DNA of 64,000 nucleotides from DSXH01 sp020724325 (GCA_040756515.1 JBFLYW010000016.1:15718-79717); one strand, 5' to 3'; counted from the first letter of the stretch, positions 17,696 through 27,430 are shown. The notes: generated by a model not told the origin, from the sequence alone. Translations and numbers: made by a program.

Positions 17696-18517
17696 ATGAG
17701 ATTTTTAAGAAAAATTATTGTTCTGGTTTTAATTCCAGCTGCATTGTTAGGATGGGGCGAAAAAGGTCATAAATTGATTACTAAATATGCAATGAAGTCG
17801 CTTCCGGCAGAAATGAATTTATCTGATGAAATAAAAAATGCTATTGTAGAGCATTCAACCGACGCTGATAAACGTAAGAAAGACGTTAAGGACGAATACC
17901 CGAAACATTTCATAGATATCGATTATTATGAAGAATTTGTTAATGGAAACATGATTACATCTTATGATGAACTCTCAAAAATCTACGGTGAAAAAACTGT
18001 AACTGAAATGGGCGTGTTACCCTGGGCTACAATGTCTACCTATTCTAACCTTGTCGATGCTTTTAAGAAGAACGATAAAGAGAAAATTATTCTTTATGCT
18101 GCGGATATTTCTCATTACGTTGAAGACGGACATCAACCGCAGCACACAACATTAAATTATAACGGTGAAATGACTAATCAGAAAGGTGTACACTTTAGAT
18201 ACGAAAGCGACATGTTCGATAAAAATGTAGAAGAAATAGAATACAATTATTATTCTATTCCAATTCAATATGTGAGCGATATTTCTGCCTATATTTTCAA
18301 TTACGTTGCAGAATCTAACAGTTATAATGATATGATACTTGCTGCTGATAAATTCGCGTATGAAAAATCCGATAAGAATTATAATGAAAATTTTTACAGG
18401 TTGTTCTGGTTTAAGACAAAACATGTAACGTTTAACAGGGTTAGTCTTGGCGCCAACCGAACCGCTTCATTAATCTATTCAGCATGGATAGATGCCGGTA
18501 AACCGGTATTAAAATAA
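17696..18517 (+). CDS. Exported S1/P1-type zinc nuclease-like protein
   Basis: 273 residues. A signal peptide ends at about residue 19, leaving Trp-Gly-Glu at the mature N-terminus; in S1/P1 nucleases the N-terminal Trp is a zinc ligand. Further ligands are visible as GHKLI, HFIDIDYY, DISHYVEDGHQPQHTT and GVHFRYESDMF. The family cleaves single-stranded nucleic acids (3'-nucleotidase/phosphatase), and related proteins are zinc-dependent phospholipases C. It likely scavenges phosphate or nucleosides in the periplasm. Confidence 0.85.
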   Translation: MRFLRKIIVLVLIPAALLGWGEKGHKLITKYAMKSLPAEMNLSDEIKNAIVEHSTDADKRKKDVKDEYPKHFIDIDYYEEFVNGNMITSYDELSKIYGEKTVTEMGVLPWATMSTYSNLVDAFKKNDKEKIILYAADISHYVEDGHQPQHTTLNYNGEMTNQKGVHFRYESDMFDKNVEEIEYNYYSIPIQYVSDISAYIFNYVAESNSYNDMILAADKFAYEKSDKNYNENFYRLFWFKTKHVTFNRVSLGANRTASLIYSAWIDAGKPVLK

Positions 18518-18518
18518 T

Positions 18519-19049
18519 ATGAAAAAAAAGTATGTAACTGTATTCGGAAGTTCTTTGCCAAAGCCGGGCGATGCTGAATACGAGATTGCTTATCAGCTCG
18601 GTAAAAAATTTGCTGAGGCAAATTTGAATGTCTGCTCGGGCGGTTTTCAGGGTATTATGGATGCAGTCTCTAAAGGTGCCAGCGAAAATGGAGCCGAAGC
18701 AATTGGTGTAACTCTGGATTTCTACAATTTAACTCCAAGTAAATATATTAACCGCGAAATTAAATGCCATACATTGTTCGAACGGCTTGGCAATCTTCTG
18801 GAAATTGGCGATGCTTATGTTGTCCTTCAAGGCGGAACGGGAACCCTTGTTGAACTTTCCTTAGTATGGGAGTATATGAATAAAAAAATGATTTTGGATA
18901 AACCCTTTGCGTGTCATAGCAAAATGTGGAAAGATATTGTAGAGATAATGGAGATTCAGATTAAAAAAGAAGGAAGAAAAAACGGATTGATAAAATGTTT
19001 TGATGATATAAACGAACTGGCAATTTATATCACCTCGTCTTTAGTGTAA
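18519..19049 (+). CDS. LOG-family (TIGR00730-like) nucleotide phosphoribohydrolase
   Basis: 176 residues. The Rossmann-like start YVTVFGSSLPKPGDAEYEIA, the CSGGFQGIMDAVSKGA segment and LQGGTGTLVELSLVWE correspond to the GGGxxGxM and PGGxGTxxE motifs of the LOG family. The first Gly and the Pro of the second motif are replaced (SGGFQG, LQGGTG). Members release free bases from nucleoside 5'-monophosphates. It ends convergently with, and overlaps by 9 bp, the glycosyltransferase gene. Confidence 0.85.
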   Translation: MKKKYVTVFGSSLPKPGDAEYEIAYQLGKKFAEANLNVCSGGFQGIMDAVSKGASENGAEAIGVTLDFYNLTPSKYINREIKCHTLFERLGNLLEIGDAYVVLQGGTGTLVELSLVWEYMNKKMILDKPFACHSKMWKDIVEIMEIQIKKEGRKNGLIKCFDDINELAIYITSSLV

Positions 19050-20108
19050 ATTATCTTTAATAAATTCAGCAGCTTTTTCGTAAACGAGATCAACATCCAG
19101 CTCCTTAATACATTTGAATTTTTGATCACTTCGGCTGCAAATTAAATGTTTGGGTGAATAATAAAAACAAGGCGAGCATTCGAGGTTAATTGAAGCAATC
19201 TTGTATTCGGTCTGCCACGGATAAATATAATTTTTATTTGTAGGACCAAGAATTGCAACAATTTTTAATTTAAGTGCTGCGGCTATGTGCATAAGACCGG
19301 AATCGTTTGTAATGAATAATTTACAGTGCTTCATAATAGCGGCTGTTTGCAAAATGGAATTGGTTGTAACAGTACTAATCATACTACTATTTGTAAGCCG
19401 AACAATTTCTTCTTTTACAGGTTCTTCTTCGGGACCTCCGAATATTAAAATATTTGCCGAATAATAATTGATTAATCTTTGGGCAAGGAGGGCAAACTTT
19501 TCTGTTTCCCACCTTCTTTTTTCGTGATTTTTAAGAGGAGAACATCCGGGGTGAAATCCAAGGATTGTTTCATTGTTAATTTTGTTGTCAATAAAAAATT
19601 GTTCTGCAAAATCAATATCGTTATCAGATAATATCAATTGAAGCGGAGGAATAGAAACAGTTTTTTTACGGCTCAAACGTTCACACAATAAAATGTTCTC
19701 TTCTACGTTGTGAAGCAGATCGTTTTCGGTTATTAAAATATTATTCAAAAAAGAAAGATTAATTTTTCCTCTGCGTAAATAATTTACAGCCGCTCTTTTT
19801 TTTGCTCCAATTATGAAGCTTATTAAGTTGTATTCCATTCTATTGGATGGATAAACATTAATAGTAATATCGTATCGGTTGCGCAGCTTTAGTACAAAAG
19901 CAAGCGAATCAGTTTTAGAAGAGTTCAGAAAATTGTGACAGAGCACTTTATTAACGCCGGGTAGTTTTTCATAAATATCTTTAACTCCCCTGTACATAGC
20001 AAGAATGTCAATTTGTGCTGAAGGAAAATCCTCGTTTAATTTTTTTAACGATGGTGTGAACATTAACGCATCGCCTATTCCCGACAATGCAATAATTAGG
20101 ATTTTCAT
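19041..20108 (-). CDS. Family 9 glycosyltransferase (heptosyltransferase-like)
   Basis: 355 residues. The opening ILIIALSGIGDALMFTPSLK, the C-terminal donor-binding IFGGPEEEPVKEEI and TNDSGLMHIAAALKLKIVAILGPT identify GT9. These enzymes add heptose or related sugars to the LPS core using ADP-heptose. HldD, which makes ADP-heptose, is also in the window (42739-43722) though not in the same operon. Cys residues near the C-terminus (CSPCFYY, LICSRSDQKFKC) recur in this family. Confidence 0.87.
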   Translation of the reverse strand: MKILIIALSGIGDALMFTPSLKKLNEDFPSAQIDILAMYRGVKDIYEKLPGVNKVLCHNFLNSSKTDSLAFVLKLRNRYDITINVYPSNRMEYNLISFIIGAKKRAAVNYLRRGKINLSFLNNILITENDLLHNVEENILLCERLSRKKTVSIPPLQLILSDNDIDFAEQFFIDNKINNETILGFHPGCSPLKNHEKRRWETEKFALLAQRLINYYSANILIFGGPEEEPVKEEIVRLTNSSMISTVTTNSILQTAAIMKHCKLFITNDSGLMHIAAALKLKIVAILGPTNKNYIYPWQTEYKIASINLECSPCFYYSPKHLICSRSDQKFKCIKELDVDLVYEKAAEFIKDNLH

Positions 20109-20126
20109 ACTGAACTAAATGGATTA

Positions 20127-20234
20127 GAAATTATCTCAAAAGTAATTGTACAAATAAAAAATCTGTTTAGGTCAGCTGAAATCATATTTTATCTGTGTGC
20201 AATTTTTTGATAATTTTACTTTTGAAACAACCTC
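20127..20234. repeat. Inverted-repeat (MITE-like) element, diverged copy
   Basis: TCTCAAAAGTAA (20134-20145) on the left and TTACTTTTGAAACAACCTC (20216-20234) on the right are inverted. The interior, read on the minus strand, shares GCACACAGAT and AAACAGATT with the copy at 46812-46920. It is thus the same element in the opposite orientation and similar length (about 108 bp), more decayed at its left end. Confidence 0.65.
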
Positions 20235-20243
20235 GTTGAAAAA

Positions 20244-23147
20244 TTAATTAATCTTTAGTTCCCTTCCGGTTACTTCGGATGTATCCTTTCCGGCTTGTTT
20301 TCTATACTGTTTTATCAACTCCTGAATTTGCTGATCTTCCGGCAGCATGGCTTGTAACCCAATCAGAAGATTAATTGCCTCGTCGTATTTTCCCAGATAA
20401 TCGTAATGCGTTAGGAGAATGTCGTAAGGATTATACCAGCTTGAAAAATCGCGTGGATTGTTTTCGAGCGAACGTTTAGCCGATTCAATTACTTCGTAAG
20501 CTAACTCTTCATATTGTTTTTTAGCGTCACTATTGTAATATATTTTTGCAACGTCGTGCTTAATTCTGTAATCCATTCCAACTACGGTGCGTGGAATTCT
20601 CTTTTCCATCATATCGAGTGTTTCAATAACCTTTGATTTTTCTTTTGTCTGATATAAATAATGTAACGCTAATCTGATATATGCATTTCTATAATTCTGA
20701 ACAAGACGTTCATGGTTCTCATCAAAAAAAATAGTTTTGTCATTTAATCCTCTAAGAAGAAAACCTGATTGAAATGTTTCGCTTATATCAATATTCTCGC
20801 TGAATAAATTCTTTCTAAGAATTTCTTCGTGAATGTATTCGAGGGATTGAGCTGGATTTTTCTTCGGAACAACGCGTAATGCCATCCCTTCCATTTGTAA
20901 ATAATCATCCAGACTTAGTCGGCTGTCATCCGAGCAGGTAACAGCGTAGTAAACAGGTCGTTCCCATTTGCTTTGCATAATAATGTCTAAACAAACTAAA
21001 TCTTGCGTTCTAATTGCTTTAGTATTACCAAATGTAACGCTGTTTTTCATTGTCCATTTCAACTTACCGGTTCTTATAATTGAAGTATCGGTAACTCCAA
21101 ATTCGTTTATTATTTCTGGCGGAACATCAATTTGCAGCTCGGTTGGTTCCCAGCGTACCGGACTTAATCGATCGACCTCATCATCAGAAAAACTGATGTC
21201 AACTTTTGGCGCTCCGTGAGGAGTAGTATTTTTCAGCTGTTTAATATACCAGTTAGTATTCAACAAACTCAGATTTGCAATTCTAACATCACGTCTTACA
21301 CCTTCAACATCCTGCAGATACCAGAGAGGGAATGTATCATTATCTCCATTAGTAAATAAGATTGCATTAGGAGCAACGCTTTGAAGCAGATTGTATGCAT
21401 AATCCCACGGAACGTAATTTCTGCTGCGGTTATGTTCAAAAAAATTTGCATTTAGCATGTTAACGGGAACAATAATAAAACCGACTACCATAAACCCGGC
21501 AATAACCGGAGTAATTAATTTTATTTTGTAGAATCTTTCCCTTATCATTTCAATTAATCCGTTCATTCCAATTGCAATCCAAATTGAGAAGACGAAGAAT
21601 GCTCCAACGTAAAAATAGTCCCTTTCCCGCGGCTGCGGTTGCTGCTGGTTCTGATAAAATGCAGTCAGGTATCCTAAGAAAATAAACATCACAAGAAATA
21701 CAGAACCCATCTTCCAATCACGCTTGAAATGGTAATACAATCCGAAAAGTCCTATCATAAAAGGAATTCCAAAAAGATCCTTCCAATCAACACCCGAATC
21801 CTGGTATGTAGATTCCCTTCCAACGTAATTCCATAACAAGTATCTGTTGAACATGTGATCCATCTGGTAAGTCCATAAGAAGTCGAGATCGCTTGAGTAG
21901 TCCGAATATATTTTTAATTGATGTGGTTCACTGGAAAATCTTCGTTTGAATGTAGGAAAATCACCGTATTGCTCTCTATTTAAGTACGATTCAAGTTCAG
22001 TAAAAGTTTTAGGACTGTTCATGTTAATAGGAGGTTCCTGGTTAGCGCGGATAATAGTCATTGCATAAGAAGTAGTGCCTATTAATGCAAATAGGAAACA
22101 TTTCAGAATCAGGTTTAATGTTTCTTTCCCTTTTTTAGAACTCCAGATAATTGCACCAATTGTAGCTCCTAAAATTACTCCAAGTACAAGCAAGTCTATA
22201 ACCGTGTTATTTCTTCCTATCATAGTTATAATTTTCGGGATATACTTTACTATTCCCGGGTAGACGGCAATAAGTGTAACTCCGCCTATAATTATTGGTA
22301 TATAAAAAGAATTTCTTTGAAATATTTTTTTGAACATTACACTCATAAAGACCAAGCTTACAATAGCCATCACCAATAAAAATCTGGAATCAACCATCTG
22401 ATACTCTTCGGGTGTTGGCGGTTCTATGCCGGTTTGTGAAGCCCACATTATTGCACCAACAGCAAGAACTATTGAGGCATGAACAAGAAAGATGAAGCCG
22501 GTTTTCTTTAACACAACTTCATCGGTTAAATATTTTCTGAAAATAACAACCATTACAACAGGAACAATAGCAAGAACTGCCATAAGGTGCACGCCGGTTG
22601 AAAGTCCGATTAAGTATGCAATTAAAATCAAATATTTTTCGTTATCGGGCTGATTAGCTTTCTCGTTCCACTGAACCATTAACCAAATAACAAAAGCAAT
22701 AAAGAAGGTTGAAAAAGCATAGACTTCGGCTTCAACAGCATTGAACCAGAATGTATCGCTGAATGCTAAAGAAAGTGATCCAATTGCTGCAGGTATAAAA
22801 ACTGTAAGTGCTTCAAAATTGTTTTCGGCATTTTTTTTCTTATAGAGTTCTATCAGTTTAACTGCAACCAGGTAGAGGAACATTACTGTAAAAGCACTCG
22901 ATAATACAGAAATCATGTTCACTCTTAAACCGATATTATCTGCGAATGGAATCATAGAGAAAATTCTGCCAAAAATTAAAAATAGTGGCGTTCCTGGCGG
23001 ATGAGGAACCTGAAGTAAGTATGACGATGCAATAAATTCTCCGCAGTCCCAAAAAGAAACTGTGGGCTGAACTGTCATTAAATAAACGATTAAACTGATT
23101 AGAAATACAGCGAATGCGATAAACCGATTTAAAATTTTGTTGCTCAT
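20244..23147 (-). CDS. DUF2723-family polytopic membrane protein (GT117-type)
   Basis: About 967 residues from the ATG at 23147 (a TTG one codon earlier is less likely). The N-terminal membrane domain carries VQPTVSFWDCGEFIASSYLL and VPHPPGTPLFLIFGRI, the signature of DUF2723, with about 13 helices; the acidic WDCGE motif is the equivalent of the catalytic site of C-type glycosyltransferases. A periplasmic region follows (YFYVGAFFVF, NAILFTNGDNDTFPLWYLQD) and a helical TPR-like C-terminus. The family is now grouped as GT117 and has been linked to protein O-mannosylation in Bacteroidota; that role here is inference. Confidence 0.88.
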   Translation of the reverse strand: MSNKILNRFIAFAVFLISLIVYLMTVQPTVSFWDCGEFIASSYLLQVPHPPGTPLFLIFGRIFSMIPFADNIGLRVNMISVLSSAFTVMFLYLVAVKLIELYKKKNAENNFEALTVFIPAAIGSLSLAFSDTFWFNAVEAEVYAFSTFFIAFVIWLMVQWNEKANQPDNEKYLILIAYLIGLSTGVHLMAVLAIVPVVMVVIFRKYLTDEVVLKKTGFIFLVHASIVLAVGAIMWASQTGIEPPTPEEYQMVDSRFLLVMAIVSLVFMSVMFKKIFQRNSFYIPIIIGGVTLIAVYPGIVKYIPKIITMIGRNNTVIDLLVLGVILGATIGAIIWSSKKGKETLNLILKCFLFALIGTTSYAMTIIRANQEPPINMNSPKTFTELESYLNREQYGDFPTFKRRFSSEPHQLKIYSDYSSDLDFLWTYQMDHMFNRYLLWNYVGRESTYQDSGVDWKDLFGIPFMIGLFGLYYHFKRDWKMGSVFLVMFIFLGYLTAFYQNQQQPQPRERDYFYVGAFFVFSIWIAIGMNGLIEMIRERFYKIKLITPVIAGFMVVGFIIVPVNMLNANFFEHNRSRNYVPWDYAYNLLQSVAPNAILFTNGDNDTFPLWYLQDVEGVRRDVRIANLSLLNTNWYIKQLKNTTPHGAPKVDISFSDDEVDRLSPVRWEPTELQIDVPPEIINEFGVTDTSIIRTGKLKWTMKNSVTFGNTKAIRTQDLVCLDIIMQSKWERPVYYAVTCSDDSRLSLDDYLQMEGMALRVVPKKNPAQSLEYIHEEILRKNLFSENIDISETFQSGFLLRGLNDKTIFFDENHERLVQNYRNAYIRLALHYLYQTKEKSKVIETLDMMEKRIPRTVVGMDYRIKHDVAKIYYNSDAKKQYEELAYEVIESAKRSLENNPRDFSSWYNPYDILLTHYDYLGKYDEAINLLIGLQAMLPEDQQIQELIKQYRKQAGKDTSEVTGRELKIN

Positions 23148-23159
23148 CAAATCACCAAA

Positions 23160-23408
23160 TTATTGATTGGAATTATTTTCTGCTTCTTCTGAGGGTTTCT
23201 TGAATAAAAAATCTAAATTCTTCTTCTCTCTATTAATATGATATTTTTCGTGCAAATCTATCAACTTTTGCATGGAAAGTTTATCCAGTTCCTCATCGTC
23301 TTTATCTCTTTTTACAAGCATTTTGTAGTCTTTAAGCTCATTAGAATTGAACTTCTTCTCGTATTTCTTAAGTATTTCAAAATATCTTTTCTGCTCGCGT
23401 AAAACCAT
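23160..23408 (-). CDS. Small charged hypothetical protein
   Basis: 82 residues, about 40 percent Lys, Glu, Asp and Arg, no membrane segment and strong helical propensity (EILKKYEKKFNSNELKDYKM). It starts with an ATG and ends 12 bp before the ATG of the DUF2723 gene on the same strand, so the two are probably co-transcribed. No family recognised. Confidence 0.6.
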   Translation of the reverse strand: MVLREQKRYFEILKKYEKKFNSNELKDYKMLVKRDKDDEELDKLSMQKLIDLHEKYHINREKKNLDFLFKKPSEEAENNSNQ

Positions 23409-23505
23409 TTGTTATACTCATCAAGTAAAAAATGCGAGTCAAATTAATCAAAAAAACAAAGAATAAAAAACTATATTGAGCAGACAAAATTTGGGAAATC
23501 AAATA

Positions 23506-24150
23506 ATGATAAATGTTTACAAAAGCAGCCGCCCTTTAGTTTCCGTTGTGATGCCTACTTATAACCGTGCATCTTATTTTAAACGGTCTATCTGCTCTGT
23601 ATTGAATCAGACTTTTACTGACTGGGAACTTGTGGTTGTTGATGATGGCAGTTCCGATAATACATTCGAAATTGTTAATGAATACGTAAATCAATTTGTG
23701 AATGTACGGTATATAAAACACTCTAACCGGAAAACACCATTAACAATTAATGCCGGTTTACTTGCTTCTTGCGGAAATTATATTACTTTTCTTGATAGTG
23801 ATGATGAATATAAACCAGATCATCTTAAACTTAGAATTGATTTTATGATAAACAATCCGTCGATAGACATAATCCACGGAGGAATTGAAATTATTGGCTA
23901 TCCGTATGTCAAAGACAAAAATGAACTCTCAAAAGAGATTCATATTTCCGAGTGTATTGTTGGAGGAACGTTCTTCGGAAAACGACGCGTTTTTTTCGAA
24001 CTGGATGGTTTTCAAAATCTTGCTTACAGCAACGACTCAGATTTTTTAGAACGAGCTGAAAATAAATTCAACATTTCAAAAGTTTTTTGGTCAACATATA
24101 TCTATTATAGAGATACACCAGACAGTATTTGCACAACAATTAGAGGTTAA
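23506..24150 (+). CDS. Family 2 glycosyltransferase
   Basis: About 214 residues from the ATG at 23506; an upstream TTG at 23476 has no ribosome binding site, while GGGA precedes this ATG. The GT-A fold is clear: VSVVMPTYNRASYFKRSICS, VVVDDGSSDNT, and the DXD-like FLDSDDEYKPDHL that binds the metal and nucleotide sugar. At 214 residues it is shorter than most GT2 enzymes (often 250-330) but the catalytic core is complete. Likely acts on LPS or other glycans; acceptor unknown. Confidence 0.88.
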   Translation: MINVYKSSRPLVSVVMPTYNRASYFKRSICSVLNQTFTDWELVVVDDGSSDNTFEIVNEYVNQFVNVRYIKHSNRKTPLTINAGLLASCGNYITFLDSDDEYKPDHLKLRIDFMINNPSIDIIHGGIEIIGYPYVKDKNELSKEIHISECIVGGTFFGKRRVFFELDGFQNLAYSNDSDFLERAENKFNISKVFWSTYIYYRDTPDSICTTIRG

Positions 24151-24156
24151 AATAGA

Positions 24157-24273
24157 AGACCAAAAAGGAAATATTTACCAAAAAATTAGCGTGTTACACA
24201 GAGTATTATGTAAGACAAAAATTATTAGTCTTTTCTTTGTGCAACTTCAAATTAAAAAATTACTTTTTGGTCT
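24157..24273. repeat. 117-bp sequence bounded by 11-bp inverted repeats
   Basis: AGACCAAAAAG (24157-24167) and CTTTTTGGTCT (24263-24273) are exact inverted copies and occupy the gap between two convergent genes. The interior shows no gene. It may be a small inverted-repeat element or a remnant. Confidence 0.45.
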
Positions 24274-24286
24274 CCATATTTGCAGA

Positions 24287-24793
24287 TTATTTTTCTTTTT
24301 TATAAAAGAGAACTAAATAAACTGAAAGTAAAATAGTAACAACAAGCTGTAAATAAATAGGCGTTGAAATAAGTTCGCCTTCAATTAATCCGAAGCTAAT
24401 CATTCCAAATTTAACGGCATAATAGAATATTTTGCTTAGTACTATACTTGATAGAATTGCAAAAAAAGAATTCTTGAAGTAATTAAGAAGAATAGAAAAA
24501 AGAAATAGATTCAGAAGTAATTCAGAACTGATAAGTACTGCTTTAATTATAGACGGATGTGCTGAAATAATAAATGAAAATAACGGCAAAAGAAGTGCTA
24601 TAATATAACTGTTTTTTCTTGATGTATGAACAATAGAAATGATAAGCATAATTCTCATCGGCTCTAACATATAGATAGGCAGAGCTAACATGTGAGAAAG
24701 AGCTGGTGCTAAGGTAATAAACAGGATTGCCAGTAAATCAATTAATATGGTTCGCAATTTAGTTTTGGAAAGAGTTAAAGCTAATGTGTTCAT
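24287..24793 (-). CDS. Integral membrane protein, ECF S-component-like
   Basis: 168 residues with five to six hydrophobic helices. The segment PALSHMLALPIYMLEPMRIM and the following helices resemble substrate-binding S subunits of energy-coupling factor transporters, but the family is not certain. It is divergent from the DUF362/iron-sulfur pair, with 92 bp between the start codons, and may share regulation with it. Confidence 0.6.
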   Translation of the reverse strand: MNTLALTLSKTKLRTILIDLLAILFITLAPALSHMLALPIYMLEPMRIMLIISIVHTSRKNSYIIALLLPLFSFIISAHPSIIKAVLISSELLLNLFLFSILLNYFKNSFFAILSSIVLSKIFYYAVKFGMISFGLIEGELISTPIYLQLVVTILLSVYLVLFYKKEK

Positions 24794-24885
24794 TTTTTAA
24801 TCCTCTTTTCTAATTTCCTTGAATGCAATATAATATATTGATATGTTTTAGACACAAAAATCGTAATGTAAAATTGTAGGATGCC

Positions 24886-25803
24886 ATGAAGAGAAGAAAC
24901 TTTCTTAAGACAGCCGGACTGTTATCGGGCGCAGCACTTGTTAAGCCCGGTTTTTATGGAAACTTATTTGCAAGAAACAGCTACTCAACTCAGAACTATG
25001 ATTTGGTTGCAATTAAAGGCGGGGAACCGGATACGATGTTTGACGAGGCGATTAAACAATTTGGCGGAATGAAATCCTTTGTTAAGAAAAACCAGAAGGT
25101 TGTTGTTAAACCGAATATTGGCTGGGATGTAATACCCGAGTTAGGTGCTAATACTAATCCAAAACTGGTTGGACGCGTTGTTCAGCATTGTTTTGACGCG
25201 GGTGCAAAAGAGGTTTATGTATTCGACCATACTTGTGACGATTGGCGCCGATGTTACGCAAACAGCGGTATTGAAAGAGCTGTTAAAGAAGCTAAAGGAA
25301 CAATGGTGCCCGGAAATAGCGAAAGTTTCTATAAAGAAGTTGAGGTTAAAAAAGGGAAGAAACTTACTAAAGCTAAAGTACACGAATTAATTCTGGACTG
25401 CGATGTGTTTATAAATGTTCCTATTCTAAAACATCACAGCTCAACTCGCCTAACAATTAATATGAAAAATCTGATGGGAATTGTCTGGGACCGCGGATAC
25501 TGGCATAGAAATAATTTACATCAGTGTATAGCAGATTTTGCAACCTACGACCGTAAACCTGATTTAAATATAGTTGATGCATATTATGTAATGATGAGGA
25601 ATGGTCCGCGCGGTGTATCTAAAGCCGATGTTTCAACGATGAAATCGCAGATAATTTCTACAGATATGGTTGCTGCAGATGCCGCGGCTGCAAAATTATT
25701 CGGCGCCGAGCCAGATACTATTCCGTATATAAAATATGCCGCCGAAATGAGTGTTGGCAGAATTGATCTTAACTCGCTTCAGATTAAGAGAATAATTCTC
25801 TAA
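24886..25803 (+). CDS. Tat-exported DUF362 protein
   Basis: 305 residues. A twin-arginine type signal (MKRRNFLKTAGLLSGAAL) precedes the DUF362 domain: VVVKPNIGWDV, VFINVPILKHHSSTRLTINMKNLMGIVWDRGYWH and the terminal AAAKLFGAEPDTIPYIKYAA. Many DUF362 proteins carry ferredoxin motifs; this one has none and instead precedes a separate multi-cluster membrane protein 55 bp downstream. Its location suggests a periplasmic redox function. The biochemical activity of the family is not established. Confidence 0.87.
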   Translation: MKRRNFLKTAGLLSGAALVKPGFYGNLFARNSYSTQNYDLVAIKGGEPDTMFDEAIKQFGGMKSFVKKNQKVVVKPNIGWDVIPELGANTNPKLVGRVVQHCFDAGAKEVYVFDHTCDDWRRCYANSGIERAVKEAKGTMVPGNSESFYKEVEVKKGKKLTKAKVHELILDCDVFINVPILKHHSSTRLTINMKNLMGIVWDRGYWHRNNLHQCIADFATYDRKPDLNIVDAYYVMMRNGPRGVSKADVSTMKSQIISTDMVAADAAAAKLFGAEPDTIPYIKYAAEMSVGRIDLNSLQIKRIIL

Positions 25804-25858
25804 TCCTAATAATGTTTTATTTTTACTATTCTTCCAAATGAGTATGGTAAGTTTATAA

Positions 25859-27430
25859 ATGAATAATTCTCTCCTCCGTAAAATCAGAATTACTCTATCT
25901 ATTATTTTTGTTATACCAACAACATTCGTTCTTATTGATTTTACGGGACTTCTGCCTGAATCTGCAATTAATGGAATAATATATTTTCAATTCGTTCCGT
26001 CTCTTCTAAAATCAATAATTGTTTTTTCATTCCTTACTACAGGATTTATTCTGGTCTTATTACTTACAATTTTTTTCGGCAGAGTATATTGTTCTACAAT
26101 TTGTCCGCTGGGATTTTTACAGGATGTTGTTAATTATATTTCGAGAAAAATTAAAAATAGGAAACGAAGATTCTTATTTAAGAAAGAAAATAAGATACTG
26201 CGCTGGACATTTTTGGTAATACCGGTAATAATATTTTTATTCGGAAGTTCATTAGGCATTGCTCTGCTGGATCCTTATAGTATTTATGGAAGAGTTGCCG
26301 GAAATTATTTTAGACCGGTATATATCTTTGGTAATAACATTGCCGCTTCAATTCTGGAATCATTTAAGATGTATTGGATGTTTCCATTCGAAATACATGC
26401 ATTCAATCTAATGCCGTTTTTAATTACAACGCTCATACTTGGACTTGTAATTTATATGTCTTTTACAAATGGAAGGTTGTATTGTAATACTGTTTGTCCC
26501 GTTGGTACATTATTAGGGTTTATTTCCCGCGTTTCCTTTTTCAGAATACAGATTGAAAAAGAGGATTGTCTAAATTGCGGTGTTTGTGCAAAGGATTGTA
26601 AAGCAAATTGTATTAACAGCGATGAAATGAGTGTTGATATGTCAAGGTGTGTTGCATGTTTTAATTGTGTTAAATCATGTCCAACTGATGGCATTAAGTA
26701 TAAACTTGCCAATCCACTTCAATTCAACGAGAAAAAAAAGTTAGATGAATCCAAAAGAAATTTTTTAATTGCCGCCGGAATATATCTATCAACACTATCA
26801 ACGGTTTTAGGTCAGGTTAAAAAGAAGATTGTAGCAAAGAAAGAGAGCACGGTTCCAATTTTTAGAGAGTATGCAATTTCGCCTCCAGGTTCTATATCGA
26901 TTGATAGGTTTAACTCCAAATGTACAGCATGCCATTTATGTGTAAGTGCCTGTCCTACACAAGTTTTGCAGCCCTCATTTTTAGAATATGGATTTTTTGG
27001 AATGATTCAACCGCGTCTGGATAACCTCGCCGGTTTCTGTAATTTTGAATGTAAAATCTGCACGGATGTTTGTCCTACCGGTGCAATTCTTCCTTTAGAA
27101 TTGGGAGAAAAAAAATTAGTTCAGCTTGGAAAGGCGAAGTTTGTAAAAGAGAATTGCATAGTAGAAACAGAAAAAACCGATTGCGGCGCTTGCTCGGAAC
27201 ACTGCCCTACAAAAGCCGTTCACATGATTCCTTACCAGAATCAATTGTTAATTCCTGAAGTACGGGAGGAATTCTGCACAGGATGCGGTGCATGTGAATA
27301 TGCATGCCCAACCAAGCCATATAAATCAATTTACATTGAGGGAAACCCCGTTCATCAATTGGCAAAATTAAACCTTGAAAATGGTGTTCCGCAAAAAGAG
27401 GTCGATTTCAAGGAAGAATTTCCATTTTAG
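25859..27430 (+). CDS. Membrane polyferredoxin (NapH/NosR-like)
   Basis: 523 residues. About five membrane helices fill residues 10-205, with two CX3CP motifs on the cytoplasmic face (CSTICPLGFLQD and CNTVCPVGTLLG) as in NapH/NosR/RdxA. Then follow ferredoxin groups CLNCGVCAKDC, CVACFNCVKSCP, CTACHLCVSACP, CNFECKICTDVCP, CGACSEHCPT and CTGCGACEYACP. A second hydrophobic stretch near residue 305 (RRNFLIAAG-like KRNFLIAAGIYLSTLS) separates the first two ferredoxin groups from the rest. It would conduct electrons from quinol or cytoplasmic donors towards the DUF362 partner. Confidence 0.88.
   Translation: MNNSLLRKIRITLSIIFVIPTTFVLIDFTGLLPESAINGIIYFQFVPSLLKSIIVFSFLTTGFILVLLLTIFFGRVYCSTICPLGFLQDVVNYISRKIKNRKRRFLFKKENKILRWTFLVIPVIIFLFGSSLGIALLDPYSIYGRVAGNYFRPVYIFGNNIAASILESFKMYWMFPFEIHAFNLMPFLITTLILGLVIYMSFTNGRLYCNTVCPVGTLLGFISRVSFFRIQIEKEDCLNCGVCAKDCKANCINSDEMSVDMSRCVACFNCVKSCPTDGIKYKLANPLQFNEKKKLDESKRNFLIAAGIYLSTLSTVLGQVKKKIVAKKESTVPIFREYAISPPGSISIDRFNSKCTACHLCVSACPTQVLQPSFLEYGFFGMIQPRLDNLAGFCNFECKICTDVCPTGAILPLELGEKKLVQLGKAKFVKENCIVETEKTDCGACSEHCPTKAVHMIPYQNQLLIPEVREEFCTGCGACEYACPTKPYKSIYIEGNPVHQLAKLNLENGVPQKEVDFKEEFPF

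Noticed and set aside
19041..19049. Possible frameshift where two genes overlap
   Set aside because: It is a normal convergent tail-to-tail overlap of 9 bp; both proteins are full length.
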